NCBI RefSeq assembly: GCF_963583255.1
Contig: NC_084817.1
Location: 5,185,043 to 5,249,042, forward strand
Length of the DNA stretch: 64,000 bases
Direction: 5' to 3'
Source: Pyrus communis
Lineage: Eukaryota; Streptophyta; Magnoliopsida; Rosales; Rosaceae
Shown: positions 1-11,574 of the stretch, piece after piece
Numbering within the stretch: position 1 is the stretch's first letter
Layout: each line of letters begins with the position of its first letter
Made by a program: the position numbers and the translations under genes
The notes under the pieces: generated by a model
The model's input: only the letters and a program-made list of their open reading frames with translations
Told to the model about the DNA's origin: nothing
Databases searched by the model: none

Positions 1-153
1 GAAGTGGAATAGAATTTTCCGTTTTTCATAATACGTTTTGAAATGTACTGTGTTTATTTATAAGTTGTTGAAAGATTACTCATAAGTCAATTAGAAAAGC
101 AAAGTATTTCTTGAGCTCCTTTTTTCTAATTTAATTTGTATTCATCAGCAGGC

Positions 154-3100
154 ATGGAGATTGTTAATCAAATTGTCGGAAAAGTTGCCGAGTATGCACT
201 TGAACCAGCTATACGCCAAGTGGGTTACCTACTTCACTGCAAAAGAAACCTCGAGAGTCTACAGACTCAAGTGAACGAATTAGGTGCCGCTAGAGAGCGG
301 CTAGAGCGCGAGGTTGTTCGAGTTGAAGAAAAAGGTGAAAAAATCCACACTGACGTCCTGAACTGGCGGAAAAGCGTGGTTGAGATCACCGAGAAGGCGA
401 AGGAATTATGCAAGCCTGATACGCAAGCAAAGATGAGCTGTCTCCGTGGGGTTTGTCCAAACCCGGTGCTCCGTTACAAGCTAGGCAGGAGATCAACAAA
501 GTTGGAGCAGGCGGTTGTTGAGCTCTACGCAAAAAGAGATTTCGCTATCATTTCGTACAATGTCCGCCCACAAGAGGTATCCATGGTATCTGACAAACAG
601 TATGAGGTATTTGATTCGAGGACTTCAACTGTAAAGGAAATCATGGATGAACTGAGAATTCCTAATACCGACCTGATTTTGGTGTATGGTATTCGAGGCG
701 TGGGGAAGACCACACTGGTTGAAGAAGTCCATAGGCAAGCTCTAAAAGAAAAGTTATTTACTGATGCGGTTATGGTAAGAAGTGTGCAAAATCCGGACCT
801 TGAAGGAATTCAAAAAGAAATTGCCAGAAAGTTAGGTATGGAAGTTTATGAAAGCGAAACTATGTCAGAAAGAGCACTTCGTCTATGTAACAGGATAAAA
901 GCCAAGAAAGTTCTTGTAATTTTAGACAACATTTGGGAAAGCATTGACTTGCAGAGTGTAGGACTTCCTTGTCTGCCGACTTGTAGAATACTGTTGACAT
1001 CCAGAGCTCGAAAATTGCTATCCTCAGAGAAGCGGTTGCAAAAAGACTTTCTGCTTGAAGTTTTAAACGAGGAAGAAGCTTGGCGTTTATTTGAGATGAA
1101 GGCAGGTGGTGTTGTTAAAAATCCCAATATACAAACTGTGGCAACTGAAGTAGCCAAAAAATGCGGAGGTTTGCCAGTTTTGGTTGTCACAGTCGCAAGC
1201 TCTTTAAGAAATAGAAGTACTTTACCAGTATGGAGGGATGCCTTGAGATGCCTAAAAGTGTTTGACAACGAACACTCAGCCGAACACAAAGCATACTCGG
1301 CTTTAGAGTGGAGTTACAATCAATTGGATGATCAAAAGCTTAAGCCCCTATTCTTGATATGTGGAATGTTGGCACGTCTTGGGGGAGCCTACGCTACTTT
1401 GACAAACTTGTTGAAATATACAATTGGTTTGGGTTTGTTTAATAACATTGACTTAGTGGAGCACGCACAATATGCATTGCACTCGCGGATTGAAGAGCTT
1501 AAAGATTCTTGTCTGTTACTCGAATCTGAGGATAATACATCATTCACAATGCATGATATGGTACACAATGTTGCCATCTCGATTGCATCCAAAGGCCAAC
1601 ATGCCTTATTAAGAACATATGGAGATGAGTTGAAGGAATGGCCAAACAATAAGGATTTTTTGGAAAATTGCAAAATGATCTCTTTGCCTTGCAAAAACAT
1701 CCCTAGGCTTCCTGAAGTTTTGAAATGCCAACAACTGGAGTTTTTTCATTTGCAATATAATGGTGACTTGCTTGAAATCCCAGGTAACTTTTTCGAGGAG
1801 ATGAGAAAGCTTAAAGTTATGGATTTCACCAATGTGCATATTTGGTCGTTACCTCCATCTCTTCTGCTCCTAGAAAATCTTCGTACATTGTGTTTGGATC
1901 AATGCGTGGTGGGAGACGTAACTCTAGTTGGACAGCTATCACAACTAGAAATTCTCAGCTTTAGATATTCCAAGCTTAAAGAGTTACCGAAAGAAATAGG
2001 GAAATTGACTCGTCTTCGACTGCTGGATTTAAGCTGGTGCTCTGAGCTCAAAATGATTTCACCTAATGTTATATCAAGTTTGAAAAGTCTAGAAGACTTG
2101 AGAATGAAAAACAGCTTCAACGGATGGGTGCCAGAAGGAATCACCGGAGAAAGAAGTAATGCTAGCCTTTTGGAACTGAAGGACTTGCCTCGTTTAGCTG
2201 CATTAAGCGTACATGTTCCAGATGCTAGCAGTATTCCGACAGACTTGTTCACAGACAAGTTAAAAAGATACGAAATATTAATCGGCACTGAGCCAAAATG
2301 GGACGATGTGGATGAAACCCTCAATACATTGAAGCTCCACCTCCCAACTGGCTGTGAATTGGACCATGGTCTAGAAATGTTGTTGAAGAGGTCATGTGAA
2401 GATTTGTACTTGGATGGATCGGAGGGAGCTGATAATGTTGTGTACCACTCAGGTAGTGAAGATTTTCAACAACTCAAGCATCTCCATGTGAAAAACAATG
2501 CCCAATTTACACATATCATTACTGAGGAGGTATGCCTTTGGTGTCGTTCTTTCCCATTTATGCCATATCATTACTTCTTTGGTATATCACTCAATTTTCA
2601 ATGTATTACTCAATTTTCGTTGGTGAATTTACACATATCATTACTTCTTTTATTTATTTATTTGAGCGATATAATTTACAAAGAAAAATGAAACAACCAC
2701 CATAGAACTTCTAGATTTTGTCTGGCTAAATTTACATATATTTGATCATTTGAAGTGGTTCAGTTTTATCTAGTGCGTATCAAGAAATATATGTTGGTAT
2801 AATTTTTTCATCTAAAGATACCATTTGACTAGATAATAACAATTAATGTGAATTCTCTTCTCTTAAAAATCGAATGTACAAATACTGCAGGTTGTGTTGC
2901 CGAACTTAACAAGCTTGGTGGTAGATCAATGTACTGGTTTAACTTTTGTGTTATCGTCTCCCATGGCTAGGAATCTTGTACAACTTAAAAAACTAGAGAT
3001 AACCGGATGTGAATCAATGGAAGAGATAGTTTCAATAGAAGAATATGGGGAAGAAAAACCGGATGGCATGTTTTGTAAGCTACAACATATGAAGCTAAGA

Positions 3101-3583
3101 GATCTTCCAAAACTCTCTAGATTCTGTTCAGTAAGCTGTAATGTCCAGTTTCCATCTTTGGAGAGTTTGAAATTAAAGAATTGTACAGAACTGAAAGGAT
3201 TTGTCTTTGAACCTAAACTTGAGACTGAAGAACTATACTTTCTTTTTGACGACAAGGTAAAATTATTACACTATTGTTTCTCTTTTATTGATCATTATTC
3301 TTATGTCTAATAATTTAACAATTTTGTAATTCGAATACAGGTAGGGTTTCCAAAGTTGGAGATATTGTCCATCTTTGGGCTATCTACTTTGACTACAGTA
3401 TGGCGCAACCAACTTGATTCAGACTCTTTCTACAAACTTAGAGATGTTGAAGTTATCGAATGCCATAGTCTAATAAGCATCTTTACACCTAGCATTGCAG
3501 GAAGATTGAATGCTTTAGGAAGTTTATTGATAAGTTCGTGCAGTTGTTTAGAGGTGGTTTTTGAGATCGAAGAAACACCTTAC
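154..3583 (+). CDS. CC-NBS-LRR resistance protein, 5' part (exons 1-3a), interrupted by copia
   Basis: Intracellular immune receptor of the CC-NBS-LRR class, closest in style to the At4g27190/RPS2-like group. The start is taken as the ATG at 154, just after a possible splice acceptor at 148. Exon 1 is 154-2529, exon 2 2891-3256 and exon 3 starts at 3341; all introns are phase 0 with GT-AG ends. Visible motifs are an N-terminal coiled-coil region (residues 1-140), the P-loop GIRGVGKTT (179-187), kinase-2 KVLVILDNIW (252-261), CRILLTSR (RNBS-B), CGGLPV (337-342), MHD (466-468), then LRRs. At 3583 the reading frame runs into a copia LTR, adds about 14 foreign residues and stops at 3626-3628. The gene resumes at 8564. 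With the insertion removed the protein would be about 1,400 residues, a normal length for the family. As sequenced, the allele should give only a protein cut inside the LRR. Family assignment is very secure; the function of this allele is doubtful. Confidence 0.93.
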
Positions 3584-4031
3584 TGTTGGAAATTCAACTC
3601 AAAACAAGTTGGTGCTAGCTATTGTTGAAAATCAATGTCAAAGTTAGGCATGGAAAGTTAGGCAATGTTAGGTATGGTTGAATAAAAATTATTAGGTGCA
3701 ATTAATGTGTTTTGTGTGGTAATAAATAATCTTAGTTTAATCATTTGGTTTGCTATAAATACCCAAGTTCTCAAGCATTGTAAATCATCTCATCAAAATC
3801 CCACTTCCAATCGTGAAGAAGCTTGTAAGCTTTCTTATTCCAATAGTTTGTAAACCTTTTCATATATCAAAGTCCAAGTGTTTAGCCAAAGCTTGTTGCT
3901 TCCCTCCTTTCTCTATTTCTTTCTTTGTCCAATTTTATTTGAGAGTGCAAAGTGAAAGAGGTGTGATAGAGTTTGTAAACTTATCACCCACATATTTTGG
4001 TATTGAGTTAGTAAACTGTAAAATACCAACA
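3584..4031 (+). repeat. 5' LTR of the young copia element
   Basis: 448-bp LTR starting TGTTGG and ending CCAACA, a short inverted terminal repeat. It contains a TATA-like TATAAATA at 3754-3761, the likely Pol II promoter core. A short open frame inside the LTR (from 3813) also occurs in the 3' LTR and is not a gene. Confidence 0.97.
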
Positions 4032-4075
4032 ATTGGTATCAGAGCCAGAATACCATTCTGGCAGGTGCAGCAGTT

Positions 4076-7000
4076 ATGGCGTCCAACTTAGTGCAACTCC
4101 AAGTTCCCACATTGAAGAAAGAAAATTATGAAAGATGGTGCATCCAATTCAAAGCATTGTTTGGATCACAGGAGCTATGGGAAGTTGTCAGTAGTGGGTA
4201 TGTTGTACCCACTGCCGAGCAAGAAGCCGTATATACTGCGGATCAAAGGAACACTCTCAAGGACTTACGAAAGAAGGACCAAAAGGCGCTGTATCTTCTA
4301 TACCAGGGTTTGGAAGATTCAACGTTCGAGAAGGTTGCAGAAGCAACAACGAGCAAGCAAGTATGGGATACACTCAGTACAATCTACAAAGGAGTAGATC
4401 GAGTCAAGAAAGTGAGGTTACAATCACTTCGAGCAGATTTTGAAACTGCTCATATGAATGAAGGGGAGAGCATCTCCGACTATCACTCAAGGCTCATTGT
4501 GATAGTAAATCAGATGAGGAGAAATGGCGAGAGACTCGATGAAGTACGAGTTGTGGAGAAGATACTCCGGTCACTCACATCTAAGTTTGAGCATGTGGTG
4601 ACTGCCATTGAGGAATCCAAGGATTTGGAGGTGATGAGCGCAGAAGAGCTACTAGGATCCCTCCTAGTTCACGAGCAACGCATTCAGAAGAATGCAAGCC
4701 CAACAACGCTAGAGCAAGCTTTGGAGTCAAAGTTGAATATTGACAAACCAAATAAAGGTCGTGGGCAGTGGAACTCACGTCGTGGGAGCTCATCCAACCG
4801 TAGCCGAGGACGAGCCCGAGGAAGAGGTCGAGGCTATGCACAAAATCAAGGTCAGTCTCAGGAGTGGAGATCTACTCGAGGAAAGACGCATATCCAGTGT
4901 CACAACTGTAAGCAATATGGACATTATGCCAATGAATGTTCACATAAAAATGGTGAGCATGTCAACATGGCAGAATCAAGTGGAAATACTAATGAAGAAC
5001 TTACAGTCTTACTAGCACACCATGATTCCAGTAGCCAACAAGATGTTTGGTATTTGGACTCTGGTGCAAGCAATCACATGTGTGGAAAGAAGGAGTTTTT
5101 TGCCGAACTCAAAAAAGGGGCCTATGGATCTGTAAGTCTTGGTGACTCCTCAAAGTTGCCAGTTGAAGGCAAAGGGAAGATCAAGATCATCCAGAAGGAT
5201 GGAAGAGAAGAATACATCTCCGATACCTACTACATACCAGGTATGAAGAGCAACATTCTGAGCATTGGTCAACTGCTCCAGAAAGGGTACATTATACATA
5301 TGGAGAACATGCTTCTCACTCTCAGGAATGCAAGGAGAAAGCTTATTGCACGTGTTCGAATGTCAAAGAACCGGATGTTTCCGTTGAATTTGAACACAAA
5401 GATTGGAAGCTGCAACATCGGTGTAATGGAAGATGAGTCATGGAAATGGCATCTTCGATTTGGCCATCTTAATTTCAATGGCCTAAAGTTGCTGTCAAGT
5501 GGAGGAATGGTTCGTGGTCTACCCCAGATTGAAGCCACACGCCAAGTATGTGAAGGTTGTGTGCTTGGCAAGCAAGCACGACTATCGTTCCCTGTTGGTG
5601 ATACATGGAGAGCAAAGGCACCACTGCAGTTGGTGCACACAGATATATGTGGTCCATTGGATCCCATGTCTTATGGAGGTAATAGGTATTTTATTACCTT
5701 CATTGATGATTTCAGTAGAAAGACTTGGGTCTATTTTCTCAAGGAGAAGTCAGCTGCCCTAAAAATTTTCAAGGAGTTCAAGGCACTCACAGAGGCAGAA
5801 AGTAACCACAAGCTTGTGGCTGTGAGATCAGATAGAGGTGGAGAGTACACCTCCAATGCTTTCCAAGCATACTGCAAGGAGCAAGGAATTAGGCATCAAC
5901 TTACTGCTGCCTATACCCCACAGCAAAATGGGATAGCCGAAAGAAAGAATCGAACCATCCTTGACATGACAAGGTCCATGCTTAAGGAGAAGAATTTGCC
6001 AAAAGAGTTATAGGCAGAAGCTGTAGCTTGTTCGATTTATTTGTTGAATCGATGTCCAACAAAGAGTGTCAAGAGGATGACACCACAAGAGGCTTGGAGT
6101 GGATACAAGCCGAATGTTACACACCTAAGAATTTTTGGGTGTGTTGCATATGCTCAAGTTCCAGAAGCCAAGAGGAGGAAACTTGATGATAGAGGTGAGA
6201 AGTGTGTGTTTGTGGGCTATAGTGAAGAGTCCAAGGCATACAAGCTTTACAACCCACTAACTGGCAAAATAGTGGTTAGTAGAGATGTCATCTTCAGTGA
6301 GGAAGAGACATGGACGTGGAACAACAAAGAAGTCAGTAAAGAGAAGATCGTCTCCACTGATTTTGAAGAACCAGAAGTTGTACCACCGATTGAGCAACAG
6401 CCTGCTCAAACAATCACAACAACTCCAGTGCACAGAATTGCAAGGAGTGGTCCTACATCTAGTGAGGAAAGCAGCTCCTCAACTCTAGTGAGGTTAAGGA
6501 GTCTCACAGAGATTTATGGACAAGAAGAAGAAGAAGAAACCAACCTTTTCTGCTTGTATGCAGACCACGAGCCTTTCTCATTCAATGAAGCTGTGGAAGA
6601 AGATTGTTGGAAGAAAGCCATGGAAGAAGAGATCCATGCCATCGAGAAGAATGACACTTGGGAGCTGACAAAGCTCCCACCAAATCAGAAGGCTATTGGT
6701 GTCAAGTGGGTTTACAAGATCAAACGCACTGCAGATGGGAGTGTGGATCGATACAAATCAAGGCTTGTAGCAAAGGGCTACAAACAGAAGTATGGAGTGG
6801 ACTATGATGAAGTCTATGCTCCAGTTGCGAGACTTGACACGGTAAGATTGCTAATCTCTCTTGCCGCACATCATAAATGGAAAATTTATCAACTAGATGT
6901 CAAGTCAGCCTTCCTTAATGGAGTACTTGAGGAAGAAGTGTACGTGGAACAACCGGAAGGCTTCCAAGTACAAGGAGAAGAAGATAAGGTGTATCGTTTG

Positions 7001-8098
7001 AAGAAGGCTTTGTACGGCCTCAAGCAAGCACCACGAGCTTGGAACTCAAGGATCGACAACTACCTTCACCAAAATGGATTTCAGAAATGTCCATACGAGC
7101 ATTCAGTTTACATGAAGAATGGTGAAAAAGGGGAGTTCTTAATTATTTGTCTCTATGTAGATGATTTATTGTTTACAGGAAACAATGAGGCAATGTTCCA
7201 TGAGTTCAAGCAATCCATGTTCAGTGAATTTGAGATGACTGACAATGGATTAATGTCATACTTTCTTGGCATAGAAGTGAAGCAAGAAAGTGATGGTATC
7301 TACATCTCTCAACAAAGGTACATGAGAGACATATTGAAGAAGTTCAATATGGACAAGTGCAACACTGTCAATACCCCAGTCGCAACTGGATTGAAGCTGT
7401 CCAAAGGAGGAGAGGGTGAGTTTGTAAACTCAACAGTGTACAAAAGCCTCGTTGGAAGCCTAAGGTACCTTACAATCACAAGACCTGATATAGTTTATGG
7501 TGTTGGACTCGTGAGTCGATACATGGAAACACCAAGGGAGTCTCATTGGCTGGCCGCCAAGAGAATTTTGAGGTACATAAGAGGTACTCTAAACTATGGT
7601 CTATTTTATAATTTTGGTGAAGATGCAAAATTATTTGGTTATTCAGATAGTGATTGGGGAGGTGACCAAGATGAAAGGAAAAGCACAACTGGCTATGTGT
7701 TTTTTCTAGGATCAACAGCTTTCTCATGGACTTCAAAGAAGCAATCAATTGTTGCTTTGTCATCATGTGAAGCCGAGTATGTTGCTGTAGCCTCAACCGT
7801 GTGTGAGGCAATTTGGTTAAGAAATCTGTTGAAGTCAGTGTGTCATCCACAAGTGGAATCGACTGTGATTCACGTAGATAACGTGTCTGCAATCAAACTT
7901 GCAAAGAATCCTGTTCAACATGGAAGGAGCAAGCACATTGATACCAGGTTCCATTTTCTAAGGGACCATGTGAAGCAAAAGACAATTGAACTTGTCTACT
8001 GTCACACCAAGGAACAAGTGGCAGACATCTTCACAAAGCCATTGCCAATTGAAACATTCCGGCTACTGCGTGAAATGCTAGGAATGAAGGCGTTTTGA
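4076..8098 (+). pseudogene. Copia gag-pol polyprotein with one in-frame amber stop
   Basis: Single long frame of 1,340 codons, interrupted only by TAG at 6011-6013 (codon 646). Domains in order: gag (about 1-270), CCHC zinc knuckle (residues 275-288, CX2CX4HX4C), aspartic protease with DSGASNHM (328-335), GAG-pre-integrase, integrase core, reverse transcriptase with YVDD (Y at residue 1027), and RNase H near the C-terminus. The stop falls at the end of the integrase core, where related elements normally have a Trp codon, so one G-to-A change would explain it. Everything else looks intact. As it stands the element would make gag, protease and most of integrase but reach RT only by stop-codon readthrough. 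It could still be mobilised in trans. Confidence 0.95.
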
Positions 8099-8110
8099 TT
8101 TGAGGAGGTG

Positions 8111-8558
8111 TGTTGGAAATTCAACTCAAAACAAGTTGGTGCTAGCTATTGTTGAAAATCAATGTCAAAGTTAGGCATGGAAAGTTAGGCAATGTTAGGT
8201 ATGGTTGAATAAAAATTATTAGGTGCAATTAATGTGTTTTGTGTGGTAATAAATAATCTTAGTTTAATCATTTGGTTTGCTATAAATACCCAAGTTCTCA
8301 AGCATTGTAAATCATCTCATCAAAATCCCACTTCCAATTGTGAAGAAGCTTGTAAGCTTTCTTATTCCAATAGTTTGTAAACCTTTTCATATATCAAAGT
8401 CCAAGTGTTTAGCCAAAGCTTGTTGCTTCCCTCCTTTCTCTATTTCTTTCTTTGTCCAATTTTATTTGAGAGTGCAAAGTGAAAGAGGTGTGATAGAGTT
8501 TGTAAACTTATCACCCACATATTTTGGTATTGAGTTAGTAAACTGTAAAATACCAACA
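8111..8558 (+). repeat. 3' LTR of the young copia element
   Basis: Same 448 bp as the 5' LTR except T at 8339 in place of C. It is followed by the target duplication CTTAC and then the continuation of NLR exon 3. Its TATA-like box could drive a read-out transcript into the 3' NLR fragment. Confidence 0.97.
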
Positions 8559-8563
8559 CTTAC

Positions 8564-9901
8564 ACCTCTACGACTCAGTTGAAAATGTCTGGTTGTGAAA
8601 ATCTAGATTCGGTATTTATAGATGACTGTAAGAGTTTGAAATATATTTTTCCATGCTCAGTGGCTAGAGATCTTCAGCAACTACGAGAGCTAAAAGTGAA
8701 GTTCTGTTCTGGAGTGGAGGAAATAATTTCCAAGGAAGAGGGACTAGAAATGATGCCCAAGTTTGTGTTTCCAAAATCAACAAATATTGAATTTATCTGT
8801 CTAGCCCAACTTAAGAGCTTCTATCCAGGAATGCATGCTTCCGAATGGCCGCTACTCGAACAAGTGGATGTGAAGGAATGTGGTAAATTGGACATTTTTG
8901 CCTCTGAAATTTCAAGTTTCCAGAAGCATGAGTTTGGAGGTCTTTACACTCCAATTAAACACTCTATGTTCTTAATTGACAAGGTAAAAATACATTACAT
9001 AATTTTCTTAAACGAAAGTTAGCTTTTCAAGCTAGTTCATAGAAAAAATCTCCTTCTGTCGTTATTTTTGTCGTTTATCATTCATGCGTTGGCAATATTG
9101 CAGGATGTATCATTCCCCAACTTGGAAAACATGAACTTAGGCAGAGACATGGAAATATGGTGTGGTCCATCCTCATCACAGGTGTTTAGGAAACTAAAAT
9201 CGTTGGTGTTTGAGTACTCCGACCAGAAAGTTTCTTTATTTGAGAATAGTGTACATCCAGATGTGACCTTCCCACATTTAAGTGTTTTGAAGCTTAAGGA
9301 AATGCGGAAGTTGATGCATCTACACAATGAGAATTTCCCAGGGGCAGACCCAGTTTTTCCAAACTTGAAAGTTCTACATGTGGTTGCTTGTGCTGCATTG
9401 AAGGATCCGGTGTTATCTGCTATTCCCTTCAAGAATTTAACAACTTTGGAAGTAGTTGGTTGTCATAGGTTGAAATATTTAACAACTTACACGATAGCCA
9501 AAACTTTAAAGCGGCTAAGAGAAATGACGGTTGGGCATTGTAAAAGAATGAGAGGAATAGGGGCAACGACGTCAGATGCAGGAAATGATGGTGAGATTTG
9601 TTTTAGCCAGTTGCAAAGTTTGAAACTTTACTCTCTACCACGTCTGCAGGATTTCTTCTTTGGAAATTGCATTGTCAAATTCCGATCCTTGAAAACCGTA
9701 CATATATACAAATGCCCTGAGTTGAAGATTAACTGCCTTGAGTGGAAGAGTTCCCCAGAACTAGGAGTGCAGATAACAGAGGAGGTAGTACGAGATTATT
9801 ATTGGTGTCACAAGGACGACGACGACGACAATGAAGTTGATGCAGATGGTGGTCTTGGTGATGGTAATGAATCTAATGATGATGTTTACGGTAGATGGTG
9901 A
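8564..9901 (+). pseudogene. 3' part of the interrupted NLR gene (LRR exons 3b and 4)
   Basis: Continuation of the CC-NBS-LRR gene after the copia insertion. Exon 3 resumes in frame at 8564 and ends at 8983 (AAG then GTAAAA). Exon 4 runs from 9104 (after TTGCAG) to a TGA at 9899-9901. The protein shows irregular LRRs typical of the C-terminal part of this NLR group (for example LTTLEVVGCHRLKYL), then a strongly acidic tail with a run of five Asp. No frameshift or stop is seen in this part, in line with a very recent disruption. On its own it has no start and no promoter apart from the upstream LTR. Confidence 0.9.
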
Positions 9902-10199
9902 TGATATTTCTGATGACGGAAGCTATGAAGATTCTAATGACCATCGTGATGGTGATGCAGATATTGATAATGGGGGGTGGTGGTCGTGGACGGAAGCTAT
10001 GAAGATTCTAATCACAGCACGACATATGTCAACGTCGGAATAAAGCTCCTAGAGCCCCACATTGACTGTGCACGAAAGCCGAAGACTCCTCAGCTATAAA
10101 AGATCATTTCCCTACATAGAATTAATCCCTAATGCCATTATAATACTTAAACTTGTCATTAGAACTTGCTAATGATGATTATGCTTAGACCATTGTGTC
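9902..10199. other. NLR 3' flank with GAT-rich low-complexity DNA and a 24-bp direct repeat
   Basis: Immediately after the NLR stop the DNA continues as GAT/GGT low complexity. A 24-bp stretch beginning GACGGAAGCTATGAAGATTC occurs twice, near 9915 and 9989. An acidic open frame here is in another reading frame and looks like a by-product of the repeat. Likely 3' UTR and flank; no separate gene seen. Confidence 0.5.
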
Positions 10200-10690
10200 A
10201 TGTAAACTCTATATTATTATTGAAAAATCATCTACCTTCGCGGATGTAGCCCAACTTAGATAACCAGAGTAATCGTGCAAAGGTCATAAACTTGACACTT
10301 TACTTTGTTCCAAAGTATCTCCAATTTTGTGCATCAAGATTTGGCGCCGTTTGTGGGAAACGACACTTATTCCTACTCTCATCAGCTTTGTCAAGCTAGT
10401 ATCCATTGTTTGGACGCTCTTCTTTGATCAGGTATCCCTCTCCAACATGGGGAGCCAAGGAAGCCATAACACCCAGAACGACACCTCTCTCGTGTGTAGC
10501 ATGAGGCAGTGACTGAAGGAAAGAAAGAAAGTTGCTCTTCAAGCTAAGGTCGAGGAGTTGAAAGCTCAGAACAACAAATAGTAATCAGGAATGAGATCCT
10601 CTATGAACAACATGGGAGGCTCTTCGAGATGTTCCACGAGACTTGACATACCTCGTCTTACAACCCTAGCCTAATTAAACCTTAGCCATC
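10200..10690 (+). mobile_element. Degenerate LTR-retroelement remnant (LTR end, leader and gag start)
   Basis: Around 10340 the sequence TTGGCGCCGTTTGTGGGAAA is the kind of primer-binding-site and leader stretch found just inside many plant gypsy-type LTR elements. The preceding 120 bases would be the LTR end. It is followed by a short Lys/Glu-rich piece (10510-10580) that stops quickly. No pol domains or second LTR follow. Family not recognised. Confidence 0.4.
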
Positions 10691-10798
10691 ACATGGGCTT
10701 TCACATAAGTAGCTAAAAGACCAAAACAATATGGGCTTTGAGACAAAACCGAAGGCCCGAATAGAATTAAGCCACAAAATTCAATAGTGGATTGCACG

Positions 10799-10898
10799 TT
10801 GGGAGACGTCCACCTATCCTGGAAGGCTCTTCCACAATTAAGGTTTTCTTCTTTTCTTGGCTAAGCCAAACGTGTTTGTTTTCAAATTACTTATCACG
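10799..10898 (+). pseudogene. Stray CSA-like exon/intron fragment
   Basis: This 100-bp stretch is about 90% identical by eye to 20783-20882, the end of exon 2 and the start of the next intron of the CSA/ERCC8-like pseudogene. Exon-like codons (GRRPPILE in that copy), the GT splice site and intron sequence are all shared, so the copy was made from DNA, not from mRNA. It sits among retroelement debris with no other CSA exons nearby. Confidence 0.75.
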
Positions 10899-11183
10899 CA
10901 TGTGTATTGTCTTTCCAATAGAGATAAAACTCATATGTATTGGTTGGCCCTACCAAATATTTGTCACCTGACTCGCCTCTTATGTGAAAGAATGTTTTAA
11001 TCAATTTAAAAGTATTCTAAAACAATTTCACAATCATGTTAACTTTAGCAATCATCACCACTTAAACCTTAAGAAATAATTTCGCAAACGTTATTCCATT
11101 GTCATGTGAACCTTAAGGGCTTGTATGGTAGCCTAGACTGGATGCAGACTTCAGATATGCCATAATTTTGCAAACGTTTTTCT

Positions 11184-11522
11184 AACATGCCCCGGTCCCG
11201 ATATTCCCCGAATACCAGGATAGGCACGTACTGGCCGACACCCGAGGGTGACGAAAGCCATTTATTGAGTGCAAATGCTGAAAACAAGGGGTATATGAGG
11301 TTTAAATATAAAAGAATAATTAATATGTATTTAAGGAACGTGTTCAGAGTATACAACTAACTAGAACACTAAAAGAAATAATATAAAATTGAATGAATAA
11401 AAGAATGGATCCTACACCAAGAGGTCTCGAAGATGCCGATGCGTAAGTGCCTTGACGTCGGGATTGTACGCCTCGATTCTAAGTCCTGAAGGGGGCGCAA
11501 AACAAACATGAGTGGACCAAGT

Positions 11523-11574
<52 letters not shown>

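Larger units (their letters stand above)
3584..8558 (+). mobile_element. Near-intact Ty1/copia LTR retrotransposon inside NLR exon 3
   Basis: Complete element of 4,975 bp. It has 448-bp direct LTRs (3584-4031 and 8111-8558) with TG...CA ends, a primer-binding site TGGTATCAGAGCC at 4034-4046 (complementary to initiator tRNA-Met, usual for copia) and a polypurine tract ending at 8110. The insertion is flanked by a perfect 5-bp target duplication, CTTAC, at 3579-3583 and 8559-8563. The order gag-protease-integrase-RT-RNase H is the copia order. I found a single LTR difference (C at 3812, T at 8339), so the insertion is very recent. The target is coding sequence of a resistance gene in the same orientation, so the 5' LTR can end host transcripts. 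Confidence 0.98.

Noticed and set aside
3813..4091. 92-codon open frame over the 5' LTR, repeated at 8340-8582
   Set aside because: Lies within the LTR and is duplicated with it; no domain and no independent signals.
9831..10043. Acidic 70-codon frame after the NLR stop
   Set aside because: Produced by GAT/ATG low complexity in a shifted frame; better explained as NLR flank.
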